From Sinanaerobacter chloroacetimidivorans (lineage in GTDB: Bacteria > Bacillota > Clostridia > Peptostreptococcales > Anaerovoracaceae), in assembly GCF_018128545.1 (NCBI RefSeq), contig NZ_JAGSND010000011.1:1-64000 (forward strand): DNA of 64,000 nt, written 5' to 3'. The translations under genes and the position numbers were made by a program. The first letter of the stretch is position 1, and each line of letters starts with the position of its first letter. A model generated the notes under the pieces. It was not told the origin of the DNA and did no database searches. It was given only the letters and a program-made list of their open reading frames with translations. This document shows positions 19,013 to 31,454 of the stretch, in pieces.

Positions 19013-19040
19013 TTGCAATTTCGATTTTCTCTGCTATACT
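19013..19040 (+). promoter_or_regulatory. Promoter of the phzF-family gene leader
   Basis: TTGCAA (19013-19018), 16 bases, TATACT (19035-19040). The predicted start near 19047 leaves a 224-base leader before the coding region, containing the terminator at 19160-19207. Confidence 0.5.
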
Positions 19041-19046
19041 ATAGAT

Positions 19047-19210
19047 AAGGGTGATCATTGGGAATAGAAAATGGGAACCTGAACACCAGATATAGAAATG
19101 CTATATCAATGAGCCGAGAAAGAAGGTGGTTCCACCAGAAATGTTAAATGCAGAGTTTCAGTAACGCCAATCATCGGAAGTAGTGATGATTGGCGTTACT
19201 GTTTTTTGAT
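19047..19210 (+). promoter_or_regulatory. Attenuator-type leader RNA, class not assigned
   Basis: The leader contains a hairpin GATATAG-AAATG-CTATATC (19089-19107). It also has a possible long-range pair GGAACC (19074-19079) with GGTTCC (19128-19133), and a conserved-looking block AAGGTGGTTCCACC (19123-19136) that resembles but does not match the T-box core. Its 5' segment GTGATCATTGG (19051-19061) nearly repeats the right arm of the downstream terminator. It could therefore pair with the left arm (CCAATCATC, 19167-19175) as an antiterminator. I infer ligand- or tRNA-controlled termination. No known riboswitch class was recognised. Confidence 0.5.
19160..19207 (+). terminator. Strong intrinsic terminator inside the phzF leader
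   Basis: A perfect 16-base-pair stem (19160-19175 with 19185-19200) and a nine-base loop are followed by GTTTTTT. It lies 64 bases before the downstream start codon and after the candidate promoter, the layout of a transcription attenuator. Confidence 0.9.
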
Positions 19211-19270
19211 AGTTTTCACCATTGCAGCTTTTCTTCGGACGATGTAAAATAATGGCAAGGTGGTGATATT

Positions 19271-20203
19271 ATGAAATTCTATATTGTGGATGCCTTTACC
19301 GATGTTTTATTCGGCGGCAATCCTGCAGGCATTGTCATTTTGGAAGAGAGTGCGAAATTCCCCGAAGATGAATTGATGAGAAAAACAGCAGAAGAGCTGC
19401 GTTATTCGGAAACTGCTTTTATCCTCAGAATCTCAGAAAAGGAATTTCAAGTCAGATATTTTACTCCTGCGGCGGAAGTAGACTTATGCGGCCATGCTAC
19501 CATCGGGGCCTTTACTGCCTTGCTGGCCGACGGTCAAATAAAGGATCGGGATTCTTATTTCTGCCATACCAAAGCGGGAGTTCTCAATATTGATATTAAA
19601 GATCGGTTTGTGATGATGGATATGGGGGCCCCCGTATCTTTGGGTAAAATAGAGTCGGAAGAGGAACTGAATGAATTGTATTCCATTATGGGAATTCCCT
19701 ATGCCGACGCTGCCAAAATAACTTACAGCGGTGAGCTCCATTCGTCTTCTCGTTTATTCCCTGAACTGATCTCCACAGGTTTGCCGGACATCATGATGCC
19801 CCTTTCGTCGCAAGAGATGCTTTCACGGCTGTCTCCCGATTTTGACGCTTTGTCAAAGCTGTCGGAAAAATATCAAGTAGTCGGCGTGCACGCTTTTGCC
19901 ATGGGCGAGGAGGAAATCACAGCACATTGCAGAAATTTTGCACCTCTTTACGGCATCAATGAGGAAGCGGCTACAGGAACTTCCAACGGAGCACTTACAT
20001 ATTACCTTTATAAAAATGGAATGATAAAAGAGAATGCCTTCAACACGTTTATCCAAGGCGAAGCGATGAATCGTCCTTCCCAAATCTTGAGCAGGCTTGC
20101 CGTTCAAAAGGATTCTTCTTTTGAAGAGAAGGAAAGCACAGTGAAAATTCAGGTTGGCGGGACCGGTACGGTGCTGGCCGGTGGTACGATCTATATCGGA
20201 TAG
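19271..20203 (+). CDS. PhzF-family isomerase/epimerase-like protein
   Basis: A 310-residue protein of the diaminopimelate-epimerase fold family named after PhzF of phenazine synthesis. It starts YIVDAFTDVLFGGNPAGIV and has the catalytic Glu in RYSETAFI, FTPAAEVDLCGHATIGA, and GTGTVLAGGTIYI at the C-terminus. There are no other phenazine genes nearby, so phenazine synthesis is not implied; most family members in Firmicutes have unknown substrates. Control by the preceding attenuator leader suggests a link to a metabolite or amino acid. A GGTGG site precedes the ATG. Confidence 0.9.
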   Translation: MKFYIVDAFTDVLFGGNPAGIVILEESAKFPEDELMRKTAEELRYSETAFILRISEKEFQVRYFTPAAEVDLCGHATIGAFTALLADGQIKDRDSYFCHTKAGVLNIDIKDRFVMMDMGAPVSLGKIESEEELNELYSIMGIPYADAAKITYSGELHSSSRLFPELISTGLPDIMMPLSSQEMLSRLSPDFDALSKLSEKYQVVGVHAFAMGEEEITAHCRNFAPLYGINEEAATGTSNGALTYYLYKNGMIKENAFNTFIQGEAMNRPSQILSRLAVQKDSSFEEKESTVKIQVGGTGTVLAGGTIYIG

Positions 20204-20289
20204 ATCCCTTTGAACGAACAGGTTCCCTATTGGATAAGGTGTTCTGTTGTAAATAAAATATTCTATTTTCTTTTAGAAAGTGAGTTTCT

Positions 20290-21219
20290 ATGATATATTA
20301 TCTGGACGGTACAGCAGTAGATAAAAATACATTAAAAGAGGAAGAAATGCTCGGCAAGTATCCGTGTATCGGTGTCCTGAACAGGAATGAAGTTGAGGCC
20401 TGGAATCCCCATCTCGGCATCAGCGACAGGGTTTTGGCCGAATGCCTTACAGGTCAGGCTTCCAAATTTGAAAGCCATGATGGTTTTGACTATATTTGCC
20501 TTCTCATCCCTGATAAAACAAATCTGATGAAGCAGGAAAGCAAGCTATCCATTTACGTCAGGGAGAATATTTTGATTTTTATCTGCGAAGAAGAGCAAGA
20601 ATATACCATTCTCGCAGGCATTATTGCAAAGATTGAATTAAAAGAGATCAAAAGTCTCACTCTTGAGAGAGTGCTTTACGAATTTTTCGACCAGCTGACA
20701 GCCGGGGACTCTCTCTATCTTGAATCGCTGGAGCAGGAAATCTCCGATCTGGAAGAGTATTTGATCACCTCTGTGAAAAAGGACTACACCAGGGAGATTA
20801 TAAAGCTCAGGAAGAAGCTTCTGGCCTTAAAACGGTATTATGAACAATTGCTGGATATTGCAGAAGCAATCGAAGAAAATGAAAACGAACTGTTGACAAA
20901 AAAAATGGTCCGATATTTCCACATCCTGACCACAAGGATCAACAGGCTGTCTGACAGCGTATCCAATTTACGGGATTATGTATCTCAGGTGAGAGAAGCT
21001 TATCAGGCTCAGGTGGATATCAGCCAAAATAGCATCATGAAGCTGTTTACCGTTATCACTTCGATTTTTCTCCCGCTGACTTTGATTGTAGGCTGGTACG
21101 GTATGAATTTTCCCCTGCCGGAATATAAATGGGCCTACGGTTATCCTGCGGTAATTATCCTCAGTGTCACCGTGGCCCTGTTTAGCACTATATATTTTAA
21201 AAAGAATAAATGGTTTTAA
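20290..21219 (+). CDS. CorA-family divalent cation transporter
   Basis: A 309-residue protein with a large acidic cytoplasmic N-terminal domain and long helices (about 120-240). At the C-terminus two membrane segments are joined by the diagnostic YGMNFPLPE motif. The protein ends with the usual basic tail (FKKNKWF). The family moves Mg2+, Co2+ or Ni2+ as a pentamer; which ion cannot be told. It is 86 bases after the phzF-family gene on the same strand and convergent with atpC. Confidence 0.93.
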   Translation: MIYYLDGTAVDKNTLKEEEMLGKYPCIGVLNRNEVEAWNPHLGISDRVLAECLTGQASKFESHDGFDYICLLIPDKTNLMKQESKLSIYVRENILIFICEEEQEYTILAGIIAKIELKEIKSLTLERVLYEFFDQLTAGDSLYLESLEQEISDLEEYLITSVKKDYTREIIKLRKKLLALKRYYEQLLDIAEAIEENENELLTKKMVRYFHILTTRINRLSDSVSNLRDYVSQVREAYQAQVDISQNSIMKLFTVITSIFLPLTLIVGWYGMNFPLPEYKWAYGYPAVIILSVTVALFSTIYFKKNKWF

Positions 21220-21223
21220 CTTT

Positions 21224-21240
21224 AAGCAGACTGCTTTTTT
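21224..21240 (+). terminator. Short terminator after the CorA gene
   Basis: AAGCA-GAC-TGCTT followed by a T-run sits right after the stop codon, in the 33-base gap to the convergent atpC. The stem is only five to six pairs. Confidence 0.45.
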
Positions 21241-21252
21241 TAATGAAAACCC

Positions 21253-23948
<2,696 letters not shown>

Positions 23949-23973
23949 ATCTTCACCTCCTCCTTACTGTTTG

Positions 23974-26028
<2,055 letters not shown>

Positions 26029-26041
<13 letters not shown>

Positions 26042-26541
26042 TCCGACCTACCTGCCTGTTCAATAATTCTTTGAATGATCTCTTCCTGACCTGATTGTTC
26101 CAGCTGTTTTTCGATAATCTTTTCAGCTGCATAGATGGCCAGACCTGCAATCTGCTCTTTCATCTCAGCTACGGCTTTGATTCTTTCTCTTTCGATCTCT
26201 CTTTGCGCCTGTAAGATCATTTCGTTTGCTTTTCTGTTTGCTTCATCTGTGATATCCTTTGCCAGAGCTTCCGCTTTCAATTTCGCATTTTTTATGATCT
26301 CTCTGCCTTCAGTTTCGATATTTGAAAGTTGTTTTTGATAAGCAGACAGTTTTTCACCGGCTTGAAGGTTGACACGATCAGCATTCTCGAAAGCATCTCT
26401 AACGGATGCTTCCCTTTCCTGCATGAAATTGTGCACCTTCTCAAAGAAGAAACGTTTGAGTATAAGGTATAAAACCAGAACAGTCACCCACTGCATGACA
26501 AGGGTCCAATTAAATTCGATTAATCCTGTATAGAATTCCAA
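26029..26541 (-). CDS. atpF: ATP synthase Fo b subunit
   Basis: A 170-residue peripheral stalk subunit: one N-terminal membrane helix (WTLVMQWVTVLVLYLILKRFFF) and a long charged coiled coil rich in Ala, Glu, Lys and Arg to the end. It forms a dimer that holds F1 static. Gene order and length are standard. Confidence 0.95.
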
Positions 26542-26586
26542 GGTTTTATCCTCCTCTCGTTTATGATTTATTTTCTTGCATTCCTT

Positions 26587-27623
<1,037 letters not shown>

Positions 27624-27682
27624 TCTGCTTTTACCTCCTTTATTCGCTTAGCCTGCACAACTGGCAAAGCAAATTGCCGTTG

Positions 27683-28240
27683 CTATTTATTGCTTAATTT
27701 CTTTCGCTTGTATGTTCTATAGGTTTTCTTAGGTGATTTTTCATAGAAAACCTCATCTTCCTGATAACTGAGTTCATTTCTTATTTTGTCCCGAAGCCGG
27801 TCACTTTTATGTTCTTCTTTTAACAAATCCATTTTTTCATATTCCGCCTGAACCTCGGGTCTGACTTTCCTGTCTTTTGAGAATTTCGCTTTAAAACCAT
27901 GCAGATAGTAAATGGCAGCTTTTAATGTCAGAAAGCCGAGTAAAGTACCCAAACCGCTGATGGTTCCCACTCTCATGGACATATAAAAAGCACCGCCATA
28001 AATGAGCAATCGTAGAATATACCCAATGAATGCCATGGAACCTCCGCGTCCGGCAAGAGCTTTCTTTAGCGTAAATTCCATAATGTTGAAGTTTACAATT
28101 GCGATTGCTGTACCTAAGGCGAGGCCATAAGAGAACATTCTATTCAGCCCCAAAAATGGCAGAGAAGCCAATTCACATAATGCAGCAACAATAATTCCGT
28201 AAAAAAATATTTGGTTTTTAAAGGCTGTCAATTCGCTCAT
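27683..28240 (-). CDS. atpI: AtpI-like protein, first gene of the ATP synthase operon
   Basis: A 185-residue protein with four hydrophobic segments in the first 105 residues (FFYGIIVAALCELASLPFL; FSYGLALGTAIAIVNFNIMEF; MAFIGYILRLLIYGGAFYM; GLGTLLGFLTLKAAIYYL). A long, highly basic and acidic tail of about 80 residues follows (ends YRTYKRKKLSNK). Position ahead of atpB and the hydrophobic pattern support an AtpI/subunit I role in c-ring assembly or ion supply; the charged tail is unusually long for AtpI. Confidence 0.7.
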   Translation of the reverse strand: MSELTAFKNQIFFYGIIVAALCELASLPFLGLNRMFSYGLALGTAIAIVNFNIMEFTLKKALAGRGGSMAFIGYILRLLIYGGAFYMSMRVGTISGLGTLLGFLTLKAAIYYLHGFKAKFSKDRKVRPEVQAEYEKMDLLKEEHKSDRLRDKIRNELSYQEDEVFYEKSPKKTYRTYKRKKLSNK

Positions 28241-28280
28241 TTAAATATTTGCCCCATCGTATCATTTAACTGTTAAACCT

Positions 28281-28308
28281 ATTATAAACTTAAATTCCGA
28301 AATGTAAA
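28281..28308 (-). promoter_or_regulatory. Promoter of the ATP synthase operon
   Basis: On the minus strand TTTACA (28303-28308), a 16-base spacer and a perfect TATAAT (28281-28286) lie 41 bases before the atpI start. Confidence 0.55.
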
Positions 28309-28660
28309 GTATCGTTAAAAAATAAACATTCAGAAAATTGTGTATAATCCTATGCAAATAAATTTTTAAAAACCGAATAATTAAAATAATCTTTTTTGCC
28401 AAATGCACCTTTGACAGATAATTATACATTGTGCAATTCACGTGCCAACTATTTTTGTCGCAAATTGTCAGATTATAATACAGGAATTTTGCGAAAAATA
28501 CTAACCATAATCCAATGTCAGATCCCTAAAATACAATCATAAGCGAAATAAAATTCTCTTTTTCCTATAAAAATAATGTCATATTGTCATAATTTATTTT
28601 GCCATATGTCATTTTGACACATGTCCGTATTTTCTTACGTACACACTTTCATACAAAAAG
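28309..28660. other. Long AT-rich intergenic region upstream of the atp operon
   Basis: No gene is seen. The stretch contains several TGTCA/TGACA half-sites, including a perfect inverted pair TGTCATTTTGACA (28607-28619) and two direct copies at 28577-28581 and 28585-28589. They lie about 270-335 bases upstream of the promoter, so a regulatory role is uncertain. Confidence 0.4.
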
Positions 28661-28699
28661 ACAGCTTTATTGGGAAATTTTTTTCCATCATAAAGCTGT
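28651..28699 (-). terminator. Terminator after the TolC-like gene
   Basis: ACAGCTTTAT (28661-28670) pairs with ATAAAGCTGT on the other arm (ending 28699) around a large A/T-rich loop. On the minus strand CTTTTTGT follows. It closes the surface-protein transcript ahead of the atp operon. Confidence 0.7.
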
Positions 28700-28789
28700 T
28701 CTTTAAAGCCGCATCCTGTTGTCTTTTTTTGACGAAAGAAAAGAGATTGTCAAACTTATAGCAGGCAAAGAGATCCAACGTGCCGATCA

Positions 28790-29956
28790 CTATAAAGGCA
28801 GCCTGTTTACCCCTACATCCTGGGCATATTTAAAAGCATATACCGCTAAATCATAATCGGAAATCGCCTGAGAGACACCCAAGCCTGCTTTATACACATT
28901 TACCTGGGCCTCCTGTACTTCCGCCAGTGTTGCCAATCCTGCATCATAGGACAGGCTGATCAGCCGATATCCCTCCTGAGCATATTCCCGGGTTGATTTC
29001 GCCGCGTCCAGTGCCGCCTTCTTATCCCCCAGCTCTGCTGCCTTGTTTCGGATTTCTATTTCGATCTGGCTCGGGGCATCCTTGACAGATTTCTGGGCTT
29101 CCAGGGTAGTAGCCTGCTGCTTTAAATAGGTTGACGAGTTTTTAGGATATCGTACCTGCAGGCTTGAAAGCAGTATTCCATGAACCTCTGCAGCAAATTT
29201 TACGCCCTGAATTTCATTTCTGTTGGCAACTGCGCTTTTCACAGATCCCTCAATATCGATTGCCGGTGCGGTTACTTCTTTCAGGGTATCCGATAGAATC
29301 GTATCCTGGGTCACAGGATACCCCAGTAAGAAATTAAATCCCATTTTTGCGTAGTCCAGTTTTGTTTGAGCGTTTCGGATATCACTCATTGCAGAGGTTA
29401 CTGCAGATTCTGCAGACAACACATCTTTTTTGGCCAGCATTCCGACCTTGAATTTCGCATTTGTGTTCTTTAAGATATCAAGCTGCGCCTTTAAATTATC
29501 CTGGCACGTTATCAAATTATCCTGAGCCAGTAATACACCATAGTAAGCTTGTACGGTATCGTATTCAATCTGATTCATTTCGGCCTTATAATTTTTATCG
29601 ATTTGCTCCTTCGCAAAATCCCTTCTAAGTTTTGAAACCTTTTCATTTACAGCTGTTGCTCCCGCACTTTCCGCTGCAGCACTATAGCTGATGGATGAGG
29701 AAGGCTGGTACAGCCTGATAAGCGCTAGGTCATTCAGCGTCTCACTAATGGTCTTTACGGCCTCGGAATAGCCTGCGGCAATTGCCTGATCCGATTTTTT
29801 ATTCAGTTCTGCCGTCTCCGCTCTGGTGCCTGTCGTCTGCATGATTCGAATTGCATCGTTTAAAGAGAGCTTATTATTGTCAGCGGCAAATCCGGTGCCC
29901 GTAAAGCAAGTCGCTGCAATAGCTGCAGTTACTATGCAGATTACCAATTTTTTCAT
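28790..29956 (-). CDS. Exported TolC-like alpha-helical protein
   Basis: A 388-residue secreted protein (signal peptide ending near TGFAAD). It has the two-fold repeat of long helices typical of the outer-membrane efflux family: KFKVGMLAKKDVLSAESAV in the first half and LSYDAGLATLAEVQEAQVNVYKA in the second. The stretches where TolC has its beta-barrel strands are short and do not look like membrane strands. No adaptor or ABC/RND pump genes are adjacent; the upstream neighbour is an SLH protein 94 bases away on the same strand. I chose the ATG at 29956, which opens the signal peptide; the TTG at 29992 adds 12 basic residues. Confidence 0.75.
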   Translation of the reverse strand: MKKLVICIVTAAIAATCFTGTGFAADNNKLSLNDAIRIMQTTGTRAETAELNKKSDQAIAAGYSEAVKTISETLNDLALIRLYQPSSSISYSAAAESAGATAVNEKVSKLRRDFAKEQIDKNYKAEMNQIEYDTVQAYYGVLLAQDNLITCQDNLKAQLDILKNTNAKFKVGMLAKKDVLSAESAVTSAMSDIRNAQTKLDYAKMGFNFLLGYPVTQDTILSDTLKEVTAPAIDIEGSVKSAVANRNEIQGVKFAAEVHGILLSSLQVRYPKNSSTYLKQQATTLEAQKSVKDAPSQIEIEIRNKAAELGDKKAALDAAKSTREYAQEGYRLISLSYDAGLATLAEVQEAQVNVYKAGLGVSQAISDYDLAVYAFKYAQDVGVNRLPL

Positions 29957-30050
29957 TCTATATCCCAACTTTCTCAGTTTTATTCGTAACAAAGGTAGAA
30001 CGTGTAGTTTGTTTCAGACGTATCGTTTACTTCCATTTTTTCACAGGTAC

Positions 30051-31289
30051 TTACATAAGTTTGGATTTATCTTTTGACTTCACAATGACAACAATATCAG
30101 CATTGTCGGCGGAGTCATCGGTAATGTCATAAGCCCGGATCAGGCTTCCCCCTGTAATGTCAGCCAACACTCCGGATTTATATTCCTCTATGTTATTCCC
30201 ATCAAAAACAGCGATATAAAAGATTGCATCTTTCATCACTGTGATCTTATCCCCTGAGCCGGCCACCGTTATGATTTTATTCTCTCTGCCTTCCACTTCC
30301 TTCCATCCCCCGGTCAGTTCAGCATATCGTTTTGCCTTTAATTTTCTGCCATCCGTATCGGCGTCATTCACGATTCCATTTGACATTTTCAGGCAGTAGA
30401 TGCTGCCGTCAAAGCTTATGGGATTTGAGATAGTGTTCTTACCATCGGTATTTAAATGAAAAGTATCCTTGCCCATTAAAAACTCAATCTGCTGTACCTG
30501 ATCCCCATCTGTATTCAGAACCTTGGAAATGCCTAAAATCATTCCAAAGGCACGGCCGCTGAAATCTGAAAGTTTTCCCGCGCTTTGAGATTCTTTCGGT
30601 AAGTTGGACGGGGATTCTGAGTCTGATGGTGCCTCTGCACCTGATGAAGACTTTGAATCGTGTTCCTTGGCAGCTTCTGTTCCTTCTAAAGAACGAACGG
30701 CTGCTTCAGCCATCAAAGCCGCATTGCCCCTGGTTACCGCCTGACCGCTGTCAAACCCACTCAAATCTTCCGCTATGCCTTGAAAAGCACCCAATTCAAA
30801 GGCCTTATCCAAATAGTTCCGCGGCCAGCTTCCCTGAAGCTCGGATTCCTGATATCCCAATGCATTGACAAGCATTGCCGACAGTTCATAATAGGTCACA
30901 GGGCTTCCCGGCCGAAAGCTTCCGTTGCCATAGCCCTTTACGATCCCCTTTTCCAATGCGTGATCAATGTATTCTTCCGCCCAGCCGTATCCATTCAAAT
31001 CATTGAAATAATCGTTTTTTTCAGCCCGAATTGCTGATTCTGACGGATTTATACATTTCACGATCAGAAGGCAGGCCTCCGCCCGATTCAACGTCTTCTC
31101 CGGTCTGAAGGTGCCGTCTTCATAGCAGCTGACCACCCCTTTACCTATGAGAGTTTTCACCGCTTCCTCATAGAGACTGCCTGCTGTATCAGCAGGCAGC
31201 CTTTGGTTCTCTTCAAAATCAGCAAAAGTAGGAAAAGTAACCGCCAAGCCAAAAATAATAATTAAAAGTAAAACTAAAATTTTCTTCAT
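30051..31289 (-). CDS. SLH-domain protein with C-terminal module shared with another SLH protein here
   Basis: A 412-residue secreted protein. After a signal peptide (MKKILVLLLIIIFGLAVTF) three SLH units follow: GKGVVSCYEDGTFRPEKTLNRAEA, EKGIVKGYGNGSFRPGSPVTYYEL and a degenerate third with AVTRGNAALMAE. A Ser/Glu-rich linker (about 205-230) leads to a C-terminal domain that begins FSGRAFGMI and ends IRAYDITDDSADNADIVVI. The same landmarks occur in the SLH protein at 38232-39647. SLH units bind pyruvylated wall polymer. Start at 31289 has GGGGG upstream. It probably shares a transcript with the TolC-like gene. Confidence 0.85.
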   Translation of the reverse strand: MKKILVLLLIIIFGLAVTFPTFADFEENQRLPADTAGSLYEEAVKTLIGKGVVSCYEDGTFRPEKTLNRAEACLLIVKCINPSESAIRAEKNDYFNDLNGYGWAEEYIDHALEKGIVKGYGNGSFRPGSPVTYYELSAMLVNALGYQESELQGSWPRNYLDKAFELGAFQGIAEDLSGFDSGQAVTRGNAALMAEAAVRSLEGTEAAKEHDSKSSSGAEAPSDSESPSNLPKESQSAGKLSDFSGRAFGMILGISKVLNTDGDQVQQIEFLMGKDTFHLNTDGKNTISNPISFDGSIYCLKMSNGIVNDADTDGRKLKAKRYAELTGGWKEVEGRENKIITVAGSGDKITVMKDAIFYIAVFDGNNIEEYKSGVLADITGGSLIRAYDITDDSADNADIVVIVKSKDKSKLM

Positions 31290-31340
31290 AACTGCCCCCT
31301 TTTGTTTATTTGCCAAGGGTAAAACCATTTCTTTATAAAG

Positions 31341-31372
31341 GCATCTCCCCCGGAATCGCCGGGGGAGATTGC
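31341..31372 (-). terminator. Second hairpin downstream of the S-layer gene
   Basis: A perfect 11-base-pair GC-rich stem (31343-31353 with 31359-31369; ATCTCCCCCGG) around AATCG. It lies 51 bases before the next start codon, without a T-run, so it may stabilise the mRNA end or attenuate rather than fully terminate. Confidence 0.65.
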
Positions 31373-31375
31373 TGA

Positions 31376-31409
31376 GATAAAAGATCTCTGGTTTACAGAG
31401 ACCTTTTAC
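31376..31409 (-). terminator. First terminator downstream of the S-layer gene
   Basis: On the minus strand AAAGGTCTCTG-TAAA-CCAGAGATCTTTT forms a stem of about ten pairs ending in T-run, 46 bases after the stop codon. Together with the adjacent GC-rich hairpin it forms a double structure. Confidence 0.75.
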
Positions 31410-31454
31410 GTATCAAACGAACCGGTTAAGAACAGCCCGTTTATGCTGAAGGGA

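Noticed and set aside
19123-19136. T-box riboswitch core upstream of the PhzF-family gene
   Set aside because: AAGGTGGTTCCACC matches the AGGGTGGNACCGCG consensus at only about ten positions, the leader before it is short for a Stem I, and it does not overlap the terminator stem. I kept it as an unassigned leader.
19271-20203. Phenazine biosynthesis locus
   Set aside because: Only a PhzF-family protein is present; no phzA, B, D, E or G homologues are nearby, and the family is broad.
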